The notes under the pieces: generated by a model
The model's input: only the letters and a program-made list of their open reading frames with translations
Databases searched by the model: none
Told to the model about the DNA's origin: nothing
Part shown: piece by piece, positions 17,427-26,032 of the stretch
Layout of the letters: each line of letters starts with the position of its first letter
Position numbering within the stretch: position 1 is the stretch's first letter
From: Achromobacter aegrifaciens
GTDB taxonomy: Bacteria; Pseudomonadota; Gammaproteobacteria; Burkholderiales; Burkholderiaceae_B
Length of the DNA: 64,000 bases
NCBI RefSeq assembly: GCF_902859735.1
Contig: NZ_CADIJY010000008.1
Coordinates: 124,001 to 188,000, forward strand
Direction: 5' to 3'
Translations under genes and position numbers: made by a program

Positions 17427-18302
17427 TCAGCGCGCGACCGCGATCGGCCGGTCGCCCGAGATCGTGGTGCGGTGCATCTCGCGGTCGAAGCCGTCATAGT
17501 CGTTCATGGCCAGGTGCTGGGTGCAGCGGTTGTCCCAAAGCGCCAGCGAGCCCGGCGCCCAGCGGAAGCGGCAGGTGAACTCCGGCCGCGCCGCGTGGCG
17601 GTACAGGAACTGCAGCAGGGGTTCGCTTTCTTCCTGGGTCATGCCGTCAAAGCGCAATGTATAGGTGCTGTTCACATACAGCGCCTTTTTGCCGGTGGCC
17701 GGGTGCACGCGCACCACGGGGTGGATCACTTCGCTGGCGGCGCGGTCGTCGGTGCGCACGTCCATCTTGTGGGCCGGGTCGCCGTTGTTCACCACCGCGC
17801 CACCCGCGCCATAGGAGCGCACCGCGCTGTGCACAGCGCCCAGCCCGTCCAGTATCTGCTTCAGCCGGTCCGACAGCGCGTCGTAGGCGCGGTACATGTT
17901 CGCCCACATGGTGTCGCCGCCGTAGGGCGGAATGACGCGGCCGTATAGCGCCGAGCCCAGCGGCGGCTCTTCGGCATAGCTCATGTCCGTGTGCCACAGG
18001 CCGCCGAACAGGCGCCGGGTGGTTTCCGCGCGGCCTTTCATCACGGGCAGGATGGTCGGGTGTCCTTCCAGCGCCCGCACGAAGGGCACTTCCAGCAGCT
18101 CGCCGAAGCGCGAGCTGAAATCGATGTGCTGCTGCGGCGTCAACTGCTGGTCGCGGAAGAACACCACCAGGTGCTCGTGCAGTGCGTTGCGCACTTCGTC
18201 GAACTGATCGTCCGATAGCGGCCGCGACAGGTCGATGCCGCGGATCTCGGCGCCCAGCGCGCCGGCTATCGGTTGGGTTTCCAGATGGCGATACGTGGTC
18301 AT
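17427..18302 (-). CDS. TauD/TfdA-family Fe(II)/2-oxoglutarate dioxygenase
   Basis: This 291-residue enzyme is a non-heme iron oxygenase coupling 2-oxoglutarate decarboxylation to substrate hydroxylation. The iron ligands are His104 and Asp106 (LWHTDMSY) and His263 (NRCTQHLAMND), and the 2-oxoglutarate-binding Arg is Arg278 (REMHRTTI). TauD itself releases sulfite from taurine; relatives act on phenoxyacetates or sulfate esters. It sits 14 bp after a Bug receptor gene, so it probably degrades the compound that receptor binds. The substrate is unknown. Confidence 0.92.
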   Translation of the reverse strand: MTTYRHLETQPIAGALGAEIRGIDLSRPLSDDQFDEVRNALHEHLVVFFRDQQLTPQQHIDFSSRFGELLEVPFVRALEGHPTILPVMKGRAETTRRLFGGLWHTDMSYAEEPPLGSALYGRVIPPYGGDTMWANMYRAYDALSDRLKQILDGLGAVHSAVRSYGAGGAVVNNGDPAHKMDVRTDDRAASEVIHPVVRVHPATGKKALYVNSTYTLRFDGMTQEESEPLLQFLYRHAARPEFTCRFRWAPGSLALWDNRCTQHLAMNDYDGFDREMHRTTISGDRPIAVAR

Positions 18303-18316
18303 GCTTGTCTCCTTGC

Positions 18317-19285
18317 CTATTGAAGCTTGATCTGCGCCTTGCTCACCAGCGCGCCCCACTTGTCGGTTTCCGCCGCGATGTAGCGGCCGAAGTCCGCCGG
18401 CCCTTCGGCCGAAATGATGCCGCCCATGGCGCCTATCTGTTCGCGCACGTCGGGCATGGCCAGCACGGCCAGCAGTTCCTTGTTCAGGCGTTCGATGATG
18501 GGCTTGGGCGTGGCGGCAGGCGCCAGCACGCCGAACCATCCGGCGATCTCGTAGCCCGGCAGGCCTGCCTCGGCCATCGTCGGCACGTCGGGCAGCTGCG
18601 GCGAGCGCGCCGTGCTGGTGATCGCCAGCGCGCGCAGCTTGCCGGCCTTCACCAGTTGCAGCGCCGAGGGCATGTTGTCGAACATCATCGGCACGTGGCC
18701 CGCCACGGTGTCGTTCAAGCCCGGCGCGCTGCCGCGGTAGGGCACGTGGGTCAGGCGCACGCCCGCCGACGCGGCGAACAATTCGCCCGCCAGGTGCAGC
18801 GAGGTGCCCGCGCCGGGGGTGGCGTAGTCCAGCGGCGCTTTCGATTTCTTCGCGTAGGCGATCAGTTCCTGCACCGAACGCACCGGCAACGCGGGATTGA
18901 CCACCAGCAGGTTGGGCACGCTCATCAGCATCGTGACGGGCGCCAGGTCCCGCTGCGGCTTGTAGGGCAGGTCCGGGTAGAGGGCGGGGTTGATGGAAAT
19001 GGGGCCGATATTGCCCATCACGATGGTGTAGCCGTCGGCCGGCTGCTTGACCGCGAAATCGGTGCCTATGTTGCCGCCGGCCCCCGCCTTGTTCTCGACG
19101 ATGACTGGCTGGCCCAACCGTTCGCCGAGCTTGTGGCTGACCAAGCGGGCCAGCATGTCGGTCGATCCGCCCGGCGGGTAGGGCACGATCCATTTGACCG
19201 GCTGCGCGGGCCAGCTTGCTTGCGCTGCGGCGGATCCCGTACAGAACACGAGACCCGCCGCCAAGGCGAGTGCGATGCGTTTCAT
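18317..19285 (-). CDS. Bug/TctC-family periplasmic substrate-binding protein
   Basis: This 322-residue exported receptor has a signal peptide (MKRIALALAAGLVFCTGSAA, cleavage near AQA) and the Bug signature blocks KWIVPYPPGGSTDMLAR, ENKAGAGGNIG and VPYRGSAPGLNDTVAG. Bug proteins capture carboxylates or other small solutes for tripartite tricarboxylate transporters. No TctA or TctB membrane partner is encoded nearby, so it is an orphan receptor as is common in Alcaligenaceae. GGAGA precedes the ATG. It is divergent from an IclR regulator and in one operon with the TauD-type dioxygenase. Confidence 0.93.
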   Translation of the reverse strand: MKRIALALAAGLVFCTGSAAAQASWPAQPVKWIVPYPPGGSTDMLARLVSHKLGERLGQPVIVENKAGAGGNIGTDFAVKQPADGYTIVMGNIGPISINPALYPDLPYKPQRDLAPVTMLMSVPNLLVVNPALPVRSVQELIAYAKKSKAPLDYATPGAGTSLHLAGELFAASAGVRLTHVPYRGSAPGLNDTVAGHVPMMFDNMPSALQLVKAGKLRALAITSTARSPQLPDVPTMAEAGLPGYEIAGWFGVLAPAATPKPIIERLNKELLAVLAMPDVREQIGAMGGIISAEGPADFGRYIAAETDKWGALVSKAQIKLQ

Positions 19286-19342
19286 AGCTATGTCTCCTTC
19301 CCGGGCTCGCCGGTCTTGCCGGGAGCATCGTTTATGTGTATT

Positions 19343-19377
19343 GTTCACCTAGTGATCAATACGTTTATCAGGTGAAC
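19343..19377. promoter_or_regulatory. Candidate IclR operator between the bug gene and iclR
   Basis: GTTCACCT (19343-19350) and AGGTGAAC (19370-19377) form a perfect 8-bp inverted repeat separated by 19 bp in the 94-bp divergent region. The right arm carries the AGGTG that serves as ribosome site for the regulator and ends three bases before its TTG start, so binding there would repress the regulator's own synthesis. Confidence 0.65.
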
Positions 19378-19379
19378 GA

Positions 19380-20027
19380 TTGAAGAATAATAGATCGATT
19401 CAGCGGTGTCTATCCATCATGCGGGCCTTCCGCGGCAACGGCCGACCCACGCTGGCCGAACTTGCGCGCGCGGTCGACCTGCCGCACGCGACCGTGCTGC
19501 GGTTTCTGCAGACGCTGGAAGAAGAGGGCTACGCGGCGCGCGAAGACAGCCGCTGGCGGCTTACGCCGCTGGTTTTCGAGCTGGGGTTCGCGGCCATGGA
19601 GAGCCTGGGAGTGACGGACGCCGTGCAGGAGATCCTGCAGAACCTGGCCGACGCCTATTCAGGCACGTCCAACCTGGGCGAGGCCAACCCCGAAGGCGTG
19701 ATCATCATCGGCCGCGCCATGGCGCCGGCCGAGCGCCGCCGCCTGGTGGTGATGAACCTGCGCGTGGGCAGCGTGCTGCCGCCGGCGAGCGCGCTGGCCG
19801 GCGGCTTGCGCCTGGGGCCGGGGGAGTGGACCCGGTTCGACTATCCGGACAGCAACCAGGTGTCGGTGGCCGTGCCCGTGCCGCAGGCCGGCTCGCGCCT
19901 GTTGTCGGTGGGGATTTCGGTGGCCGCCCCGGAAGTGGCAGGGAACCGGCTGGAAGCGGACATGGTGCCCGCCTTGCAACAGGCGGCGCAGACCATCGCT
20001 GGTGTGATCCGGGTCGGCGTGGTGTGA
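19380..20027 (+). CDS. IclR-family transcriptional regulator (short)
   Basis: This 215-residue regulator has the N-terminal winged HTH (NRSIQRCLSIMRAF, LAELARAVDLPHATVLRFLQ) and an effector domain that ends with AVPVPQ and VGISVAAPEV. It is shorter than the usual 250 or so residues; the stretch that normally follows the first effector strands seems to be missing, between VLPPASALAGG and the C-terminal sheet. The start is TTG at 19380, required to include the HTH and supported by an AGGTG ribosome site. It probably controls the divergent bug-tauD-like operon. Confidence 0.87.
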   Translation: MKNNRSIQRCLSIMRAFRGNGRPTLAELARAVDLPHATVLRFLQTLEEEGYAAREDSRWRLTPLVFELGFAAMESLGVTDAVQEILQNLADAYSGTSNLGEANPEGVIIIGRAMAPAERRRLVVMNLRVGSVLPPASALAGGLRLGPGEWTRFDYPDSNQVSVAVPVPQAGSRLLSVGISVAAPEVAGNRLEADMVPALQQAAQTIAGVIRVGVV

Positions 20028-20042
20028 GCGCGACGGCCCGGA

Positions 20043-20447
20043 TCAGTCCTGGGCCGTCTGCGGCAGTTTCGCGATCACCTTGATCTCGAAGTCGAAACCA
20101 TTGAGCCAGGTCACGCCCACCGCGGTCAGGGCCGGGTACGGCGCCACGCCCCAGAATTCCGGCACCACCTGCCAGATCGTCTCGAACCGGGATGCCGGGT
20201 CGACCATGAACACCGTCACGTCGACCACGTCATCGAAGCTGCTGCCGGCCGCCGCCAGGATGGCTTGCAGATTGCGGAACGCAAGCCGCACATGCTCCTG
20301 CAGGTCGGGCTCGGGCGTGCCGTCCTCGCGGCTGCCCACCTGTCCCGAGACGAACAGGAATCCATTGGAACGAATTGCGGGTGAATAGCGGTCGCGCTCA
20401 TACAAGGCGTGACGCCCCGGGGGAAAAACAACGTCGCGTTGGGTCAT
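20043..20447 (-). CDS. RidA/YjgF-family protein
   Basis: This 134-residue protein has the RidA trimer fold: SNGFLFVSGQVGSREDG, then LAFRNLQAILAAAGSSFDDV and VDVTVFMVD. Canonical RidA hydrolyses reactive enamines or imines from PLP enzymes. Here the Arg that binds the substrate carboxylate in the RidA subgroup is not in its usual place near the C-terminus (PYPALTAVGVTWL), so this may be a non-deaminase subgroup. ATG 20447 is chosen because GGAG lies just upstream; ATG 20459 is in frame. It converges with the IclR gene and is divergent from a LysR gene. Confidence 0.87.
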   Translation of the reverse strand: MTQRDVVFPPGRHALYERDRYSPAIRSNGFLFVSGQVGSREDGTPEPDLQEHVRLAFRNLQAILAAAGSSFDDVVDVTVFMVDPASRFETIWQVVPEFWGVAPYPALTAVGVTWLNGFDFEIKVIAKLPQTAQD

Positions 20448-20587
20448 GGCTATCTCCATCTATGGGCCGCATCCGGCCCGGGATTGACGATGTAGGCACT
20501 TTAGGTGCCCCCGTTGCCGCGATAAACGGGCAAGTCCGTCCATCACTGTTTGTAGAATCCAAATAATCAGGGAGAGCGGGAGCAGAG

Positions 20588-21508
20588 ATGGACCGTTTCG
20601 ACGCGATGCAGGCCTTCGTCCGCGTGGTGGAAACCGGCAGCTTCACCAAGGCGGCCGAGACCTTGCACATGAGCAAGACCAGCGTGACGCAACTGGTGCA
20701 GCAGTTGGAGGCGCGCTTGCGCGTCAAGCTGCTGAACCGCACCACCCGCAAGGTCAACGTGACCGCCGACGGCGCCGCCTACTATGAGCGCGTGCTGAGG
20801 CTGCTGGCCGACATGGACGATGCCGAGACCAGCCTGTCCGGGGCGTCGGCGGTGCCGCGGGGGCGTTTGCGCGTGGACGTGCCCAGCCCGCTGGCGCGCA
20901 TGATCCTGGTGCCGGCCTTGCCGGCGTTCCATGCGCAATATCCCGACATCCAGCTGGACATGGGCGTGAGCGACCGGATCGTCGATCTGATCGGCGAGAA
21001 CGTCGACTGCGTGGTGCGCGGCGGCGAACTCACCGACCAGTCGCTGATGGCACGGCGCGTGGGCGACTTGCTGCTTGGCGTGTACGCGGCGCCGGAGTAC
21101 CTGAAGCGCGCAGGCACGCCGGCGCATCCGCGCGAGCTGGAGGACACGCATCACCGTATCGTGGGCTTTCTGTGGGCGCGCAACGGCAAGGCTTTGCCCT
21201 ACGCCATGCGCCGCGGCGGCGAAAGCCTCAAGGTGCACGGGCGCTACGTGCTGGCGGTCGACGACGGCAACGCCTATCTGGCGGCCGGCCTGGCCGGGCT
21301 GGGCGTGCTGTGGTTGCCGGACTACATGTCACGCGCTCACGTCGACAGCGGCGAGCTGGTGCCGCTGTTCCAGGACTGGCGCCTGGATTCCATGCCGATG
21401 TACGTGGCGTTTCCGCCCAACCGGCACGTGAGCGCCAAGCTGCGCGTGTTCATCGATTGGGTCGCCGGGCTGTTGGGGCAGTACACGCCGGACCGACCGC
21501 GCGCCTGA
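20588..21508 (+). CDS. LysR-family transcriptional regulator
   Basis: This 306-residue regulator has the N-terminal winged HTH (MQAFVRVVETGSFTKAAETL, MSKTSVTQLVQQLEARLRV) and a periplasmic-binding-like effector domain (GRLRVDVPSPLARMILVPAL). It belongs to the CrgA/YhjC-like group with the RTTRKVNVT end to the HTH. The nearest divergent gene is the RidA-like protein, a plausible target; the amidohydrolase operon converges on it. The effector is unknown. Confidence 0.92.
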   Translation: MDRFDAMQAFVRVVETGSFTKAAETLHMSKTSVTQLVQQLEARLRVKLLNRTTRKVNVTADGAAYYERVLRLLADMDDAETSLSGASAVPRGRLRVDVPSPLARMILVPALPAFHAQYPDIQLDMGVSDRIVDLIGENVDCVVRGGELTDQSLMARRVGDLLLGVYAAPEYLKRAGTPAHPRELEDTHHRIVGFLWARNGKALPYAMRRGGESLKVHGRYVLAVDDGNAYLAAGLAGLGVLWLPDYMSRAHVDSGELVPLFQDWRLDSMPMYVAFPPNRHVSAKLRVFIDWVAGLLGQYTPDRPRA

Positions 21509-21542
21509 GACTGGCGCGCGGCGCGGGCCGGCTTCGCGTCTT

Positions 21543-23258
21543 TCAAGCCTGCTGGCTGCGCGCTCCGCGCAGCAGCTTGCCCGGCAGTTCGCCGGTGGCC
21601 GCGCCGCCTTCGAAGATCGGCAGGCCATTGACCAGCGTGGCCACGTAGCCGTCGGCGCGCTGGATCAAACGGCGGCCGCCGCCCGGCAGGTCGAACACCA
21701 TCTCCGGGCAGTGCACGCGCACCGCATCGGGATCGATGATGTTGACGTCGGCCTTGTAGCCGGGCTGCAGCAGGCCGCGGTCCAGCAGCCCGTACACGCT
21801 GGCGGTGTCGCGCGTCTGGCGCTTGACCACATGCTCCAGTTCCAGCAGCGGGCCGCGGCGGCGGTCGCGGGTCCAGTGGCTGAGCATGAAGGTGGGCATG
21901 CTCACGTCGCAGATGTAGCCGCAATGCGCGCCGCCGTCGGACAGGCTGTTGACCGTGTAGGGCTGCTGCATCAGCTGGTGCAGGTGGTCCAGGTTCTCGT
22001 ACGAATAGTTGAAGGACGGGTAGTAGAGGATCGCCTGGCCCTCGTTCTCCAGCATCAGGTCATAGACGATCTCCAGCGGCGCGCGGCCGCTGCGTTGCGC
22101 CATTGCGGCCACGCTTTCCCCGGGCAGCGGTTCGTAGTCGGGATCGCTGCCCAGGCGGAAGATCTTGTGGAAGCTGCTGAACAGCGTTTCAGCGCGGCGG
22201 TCCAGGAGGCCGCGCTGTTCGTTCATGATGCGGCTGCGCGTGGCGGGGTCGCGCAGGCGGGCCAGCTTTTCCGCCAGCGGCAGGGCATGCAGCGCCTGAT
22301 AGCTGGGATGCGCGATGAACGGGTGCAGCGTGCTCTGCCACGAAAACAGGATGCCCAGCGGACGTCCGCTGATGCCTGCCAGCAGCGGCACGCCTGCGCG
22401 GTGCGCGCGGTCCAGGCTGCCGGCGATCTGCTTCCAGACGTCGGGCGCGGCGTCGGTCTGCTGCAGGTTGAACAGCACGGGCAGGCGGTTGTGGCGCGCC
22501 AGCTGCTCCAGCCACGGCATTTCGCCTTCCATGGCGGGATGGTTGGCGGTCATCTGGAACACGCCATGCCCGACTTCGCCCATGACCGAGCCCAGGGCGG
22601 TGATCTCCTCGCCGGTGGCGAAGGTGCCGGGCGGATACTTGCGTTCGTCGTACTTGTGCAGGAAGGTGCGCGAGGTGGAGAAGCCCACCGCGCCGGCGGT
22701 CAGCGCTTCGCGCACCACTTCGCGCATGGCGATCAGGTCGCTGGGCGAGGCCTCGTCGTGGTGGATGGCGCGTTCGCCCATCACGTAGGCGCGCACGGCG
22801 CTGTGCGGGATCTGGGCGCCCACGTCCAGCGCCTTGGGGCGGCGGTCCAGCGCGTCCAGGTATTCGGGAAAGGTCTCCCAGTCCCACTGGATGCCCTCGG
22901 ACAGCACCGAGCCGGGGATGTCCTCGACGCCCTCCATGACCTTGATCAGCCATTCGCGCCGCTCTGGCTTGACGGGGGCGAAGCCCACGCCGCAATTGCC
23001 CATGATGGCCGTGGTGACGCCGTGCCAGGTCGATGGGCTGAGATACGGGTCCCAGGTGGCCTGGCCGTCGTAGTGGGTGTGGATGTCCACCCAGCCCGGC
23101 GCCACCAGGCAGCCGTCGGCGCGGATCTCGCGGCGCGCCGCGCCGGCCCGGCCTGCGGCCTGGACCACGCGTCCCTCCTCGATCGCCAGGTCCGCCTGGT
23201 AGCGGGGCCGGCCCGACCCATCGACGATGGTGCCGCCGCGTATGACCAGATCATGCAT
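21543..23258 (-). CDS. N-acyl-D-amino-acid deacylase / D-aminoacylase-type amidohydrolase
   Basis: This 571-residue metal-dependent hydrolase has the amidohydrolase N-terminus ([13 protein letters not shown]), the metal HxH at His60/His62 ([10 protein letters not shown]), Cys89 in NCGVGFAP, a position typical of D-aminoacylases, and a late catalytic Asp region at [11 protein letters not shown]. The C-terminus carries the small composite beta domain. Enzymes of this subfamily cleave N-acyl-D-amino acids or N-acyl-D-glutamates. AAGGAG precedes the ATG. It lies 27 bp after a Bug receptor gene in the same operon, suggesting uptake and cleavage of one N-acylated or cyclic compound. Confidence 0.9.
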   Translation of the reverse strand: MHDLVIRGGTIVDGSGRPRYQADLAIEEGRVVQAAGRAGAARREIRADGCLVAPGWVDIHTHYDGQATWDPYLSPSTWHGVTTAIMGNCGVGFAPVKPERREWLIKVMEGVEDIPGSVLSEGIQWDWETFPEYLDALDRRPKALDVGAQIPHSAVRAYVMGERAIHHDEASPSDLIAMREVVREALTAGAVGFSTSRTFLHKYDERKYPPGTFATGEEITALGSVMGEVGHGVFQMTANHPAMEGEMPWLEQLARHNRLPVLFNLQQTDAAPDVWKQIAGSLDRAHRAGVPLLAGISGRPLGILFSWQSTLHPFIAHPSYQALHALPLAEKLARLRDPATRSRIMNEQRGLLDRRAETLFSSFHKIFRLGSDPDYEPLPGESVAAMAQRSGRAPLEIVYDLMLENEGQAILYYPSFNYSYENLDHLHQLMQQPYTVNSLSDGGAHCGYICDVSMPTFMLSHWTRDRRRGPLLELEHVVKRQTRDTASVYGLLDRGLLQPGYKADVNIIDPDAVRVHCPEMVFDLPGGGRRLIQRADGYVATLVNGLPIFEGGAATGELPGKLLRGARSQQA

Positions 23259-23285
23259 TGCGCTCTCCTTTCGATACGCGCCGGG

Positions 23286-24296
23286 TTATTGCAGGACCAG
23301 GCCGATGCGCTTGATCACCGCGCCCCAGCGTTCGCTGTCCTGCTGGACGATCTGCGAGAATTCCTTCGGTCCCGCGCCGCTGACCTCATTGCCCTGCGAC
23401 ACGATGCTCTGGGTCACCTCGGGCGTGTCCAACGCCTCGCGGAACACCTGGGCCACGCGCTCGGCCAGCGCGGGCGGCATGTCGCCGGGGCCGAAGATGC
23501 CTTGCCAGCCGACGATGTCCAGCCCGGGTATGCCTTGTTCCTTCAGGGTCGGCAGGTCCGGCAGCACGCTCAGGCGGCGGTCGGTGGCCGGACCCAGCAG
23601 CTTGACCTTGCCGGCGCGCGCGTTTTCCACGGCGGTGGCCGTGCCGTCGAAATAGACCTGGACCTCGCCCGCCAGCAGCGCGCGGCTGGCGTCGGCCGTG
23701 CCCTTGTAGGGGACGTGCACGATGTCGATGCCGGTCTGCTGCTTGAGTATTTCGCCGTTCAGATGCGAGGTGGACCCCGGGCTGTAGGAAGCGAAGTTCA
23801 GCTTGCCAGGATTGGCCCGCGCGTAGTCGATCATCTGCGCCGTGGTCGAAAAGGGCGCGTCCTTGTTGGCGACCAGCACGGTGGCCGAGCGCACCACCTG
23901 GATGACCGGAGTGAAGTCCTTGACAGGGTCGTAGGGCAGCTTCTTGTACAGATGCGGATTCTGCGTGTGCGTGACGACGATGGTGTAGAGCAGGGTGTAG
24001 CCATCGGGGTTGGCGCGGGCCACTTCCTGCGCGCCTATCATCGTGCCCGCGCCGGGCTTGTTGTCGACGATGACCGGCGCCCCGGTGCGTTGCGTGACCT
24101 TCATCGCCAGCATGCGCGCCAGCGCGTCGGACCCGGACCCGGCCGGAAACGGCACTACCAGGCGGATGGGCTTGCCGCCGCCAGGCCAGGGCGGCGCCTG
24201 GGTGACGGGGGCGGCGGCCGCCGAAAGACAGGCCAGGGCGCCCAGCATGGCAGCCCCGCCGCTACCCAACAGCTTCAAGAACGACTTGCGGTTCAT
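23286..24296 (-). CDS. Bug/TctC-family periplasmic substrate-binding protein
   Basis: This 336-residue receptor has a twin-helix signal region (NRKSFLKLLGSGGAAMLGAL) and the Bug motifs IRLVVPFPAGSGSDALARML, DNKPGAGTMIG and VPYKGTADASRALLAG. There is no TctAB pair nearby, so it must use a transporter encoded elsewhere. AGGAGGAGA lies upstream of the ATG. It is divergent from a LysR regulator and followed by the D-aminoacylase-type gene, forming a receptor-enzyme-regulator module. Confidence 0.93.
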   Translation of the reverse strand: MNRKSFLKLLGSGGAAMLGALACLSAAAAPVTQAPPWPGGGKPIRLVVPFPAGSGSDALARMLAMKVTQRTGAPVIVDNKPGAGTMIGAQEVARANPDGYTLLYTIVVTHTQNPHLYKKLPYDPVKDFTPVIQVVRSATVLVANKDAPFSTTAQMIDYARANPGKLNFASYSPGSTSHLNGEILKQQTGIDIVHVPYKGTADASRALLAGEVQVYFDGTATAVENARAGKVKLLGPATDRRLSVLPDLPTLKEQGIPGLDIVGWQGIFGPGDMPPALAERVAQVFREALDTPEVTQSIVSQGNEVSGAGPKEFSQIVQQDSERWGAVIKRIGLVLQ

Positions 24297-24425
24297 CTTG
24301 TCTCCTCCTGGGGGTAGGCAATGTCTGGCATTGCTCTGGAATGAGGTTCACCACAGGGCGCCGGTGCTGCAATCTTCCGTCGCTGCAAGTCTTTTGTAGT
24401 CTTGCCTTTGCGGTCAATCAAATGC

Positions 24426-24441
24426 ATATTTGGCGCAATAT
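24426..24441. promoter_or_regulatory. LysR-type T-N11-A box upstream of the lysR gene
   Basis: ATATT (24426-24430) and AATAT (24437-24441) form a perfect AT-rich dyad with 6 bp between, matching the T-N11-A rule for LysR sites in an otherwise GC-rich region. It lies 15 bp before the regulator ATG and within the region divergent to the Bug operon, the usual place for an autoregulatory recognition site. Confidence 0.62.
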
Positions 24442-24456
24442 TGATGAGAAAAATAC

Positions 24457-25413
24457 ATGAGCCTCACAATACGGTCGCTCCAGCACTACGCCGTGCTCGT
24501 CGAGGAAAAGCACTACTCCCGCGCGGCGCAGCGGCTGCATCTGACGCAGTCCGCGCTGACGCGCAGCATCCAGTCGCTGGAGGACTCGCTGGGCCTGGTG
24601 CTGGTGGACCGGGCGTCCACGGGCGTCACGCCCACGCAGGCCGGGCGCATGGTGCTGGAGCGCGCGCAGCGCATCCTGGCAGAAACCCGCGACCTGCGGC
24701 GCGAAGCCGAGTTGATCCGCGGCCACGACACCGGCCGGGTGAACCTGGGCGTGGGGGCGTTTCCGGCGGCCGGATTCCTGTCGCCGCTGCTGGTGCGCAT
24801 CGCGCGCGAGCATCCGGGCCTGAGCGTGCACGTCGAGATCGAAAGCTGGCAGCGCCTGCTGGACAAGCTGCTGCAGGACAAGCTGGATTTCGCGGTGGCC
24901 GTGACGCACAGCCTGCCGCCGCCCGACGACTTTGCGGTGCGGCCCTTGCCTCCGCAGCATGGCGGCCTGTTCACGCGCGCCGGCCATCCGCTGCAGGGCC
25001 TGGGCAAGCCGCGCCTGCGCGCCGCGCTGGCGCAGTACCGGCTGGCCGCCACCGACCTGCCGCTGCGGGCGCGCGAGTACCTGGCCCGGCTGTATCAGGT
25101 GGCACGGCCGGAAGACCTGCCCATCGCCTTCGAATGCGATAGCGTCGCGACGTTGCGCGAGGTGGCGCTGGGCAGCGACGTGGTGCTGTTCTGCACGCGC
25201 GAGGCTATCGCGTCCGAACTTGCGCAGGGTGTGCTGGAGCCCTTGCCGCTGTCCTATCCCGCCGCCGGCCCGCTGACCTACAGCGTCATCCACCGCGCGC
25301 GCCGTACCCTGTCCCCGACCGCCGAGCGGGTCATCGAGCTGGTGCAGGACCTGCTGTCGGGCGCGGCCGCGCCGCAGGCCGTCTCCGGGAAAACGCGCCG
25401 GGCGCGGCGCTAG
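24457..25413 (+). CDS. LysR-family transcriptional regulator
   Basis: This 318-residue regulator has a winged HTH (LQHYAVLVEEKHYSRAAQRL, LTQSALTRSIQSLEDSL) followed by the effector domain starting at GRVNLGVGAFPAAGFLSPLL. It is divergent from the Bug-amidohydrolase operon, which it probably controls, and a T-N11-A dyad lies in the shared promoter region. The C-terminus has a basic tail (SGKTRRARR). The inducer is probably the compound taken up by the neighbouring receptor, which is unknown. Confidence 0.92.
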   Translation: MSLTIRSLQHYAVLVEEKHYSRAAQRLHLTQSALTRSIQSLEDSLGLVLVDRASTGVTPTQAGRMVLERAQRILAETRDLRREAELIRGHDTGRVNLGVGAFPAAGFLSPLLVRIAREHPGLSVHVEIESWQRLLDKLLQDKLDFAVAVTHSLPPPDDFAVRPLPPQHGGLFTRAGHPLQGLGKPRLRAALAQYRLAATDLPLRAREYLARLYQVARPEDLPIAFECDSVATLREVALGSDVVLFCTREAIASELAQGVLEPLPLSYPAAGPLTYSVIHRARRTLSPTAERVIELVQDLLSGAAAPQAVSGKTRRARR

Positions 25414-25451
25414 CGTCGCGGCCCAAGGGGGCTGAATGCCAGGGGCCGCGC

Positions 25452-25907
25452 CTACATCCGCTCGCCGGGCAGCGCGCTGGCCTGCTGCACCCAGTCCATG
25501 AACTGCGCTTCGTCCAGCTCATCGTCCTCACGGATATCCAGATAGCGCGTGTCCTGGCTCTTGGACGGTGCGGGCGGCACGGGCCGCAGCTGCGCGCCGC
25601 GAAAGAACGCCACCTTCACGTACTTGGTAAAGCAATGGATGCTCAGGAACCAGGCCTGGCCGTCCATGCCATACAGCGGCGAATTCCACTTGACCGCCTT
25701 CTGCACGCCGGGCGCTGCGCGCTCGATCAAGGCGTCCAGGCGGCGTCCGAGATCGCTCTTCCAGCCAGGCATGGCCGCGATATAGGCCTGCACCGGCGCG
25801 TCGCCCGCGCCCTTGGCGATCTGCGGATTGCCGCCGGACAGCAGGACGGGTTGCGAACCTGCATTCTTGGTGGCCTTCACGGATTTCGCCGTGGATTTTT
25901 CTGCCAT
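25452..25907 (-). CDS. DUF1801 family protein
   Basis: This 151-residue cytoplasmic protein has a Lys/Ser/Ala-rich N-terminal tail (AEKSTAKSVKATKNAG) and the DUF1801/YdhG domain: VQAYIAAMPGWKSDLGRRLD, then AVKWNSPLYGMDGQAWF and VKVAFFRGAQL. Function is unknown; the fold resembles frataxin/YjbR-like domains. The start at 25907 has AAAGGAG nearby and excludes a longer frame that would read through the neighbouring operator. It is divergent from the methyltransferase gene. Confidence 0.85.
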   Translation of the reverse strand: MAEKSTAKSVKATKNAGSQPVLLSGGNPQIAKGAGDAPVQAYIAAMPGWKSDLGRRLDALIERAAPGVQKAVKWNSPLYGMDGQAWFLSIHCFTKYVKVAFFRGAQLRPVPPAPSKSQDTRYLDIREDDELDEAQFMDWVQQASALPGERM

Positions 25908-25924
25908 GCGTGGGCTCCTTTCGC

Positions 25925-25955
25925 TTGACCTCAAGTCGACTTGAAGTGAAAGACT
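25925..25955 (+). promoter_or_regulatory. SoxR-box-like promoter before the methyltransferase gene
   Basis: ACCTCAAGTCGACTTGAAG at 25928-25946 closely matches the enterobacterial and pseudomonad soxbox (CCTCAAGTT-AACTTGAGG) and has a 14-bp perfect core, TCAAGTCGACTTGA. A -35 TTGACC (25925-25930) overlaps it, and a weak -10-like AAGACT lies 19 bp further at 25950-25955. This is the over-long spacing of SoxR/MerR promoters, oriented toward the methyltransferase. Confidence 0.65.
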
Positions 25956-26032
25956 ATCTGCATTCCGGCACGAGACGGACGGGAGTGTTCCCTTGCCCTG
26001 AGCCGTGACCAACAACCTGGGAGTTCAAGCAT

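Noticed and set aside
18182-19375. A 397-codon plus-strand frame over the TauD and Bug genes
   Set aside because: Low-complexity Arg/His-rich product antisense to two well-supported genes.
21711-24317. An 868-codon open frame on the plus strand across the amidohydrolase and Bug genes
   Set aside because: It is antisense to two genes with clear family motifs and signal peptide; its product is His/Gly/Ala/Arg-rich with no domain, as expected from the third-position GC bias of the real genes.
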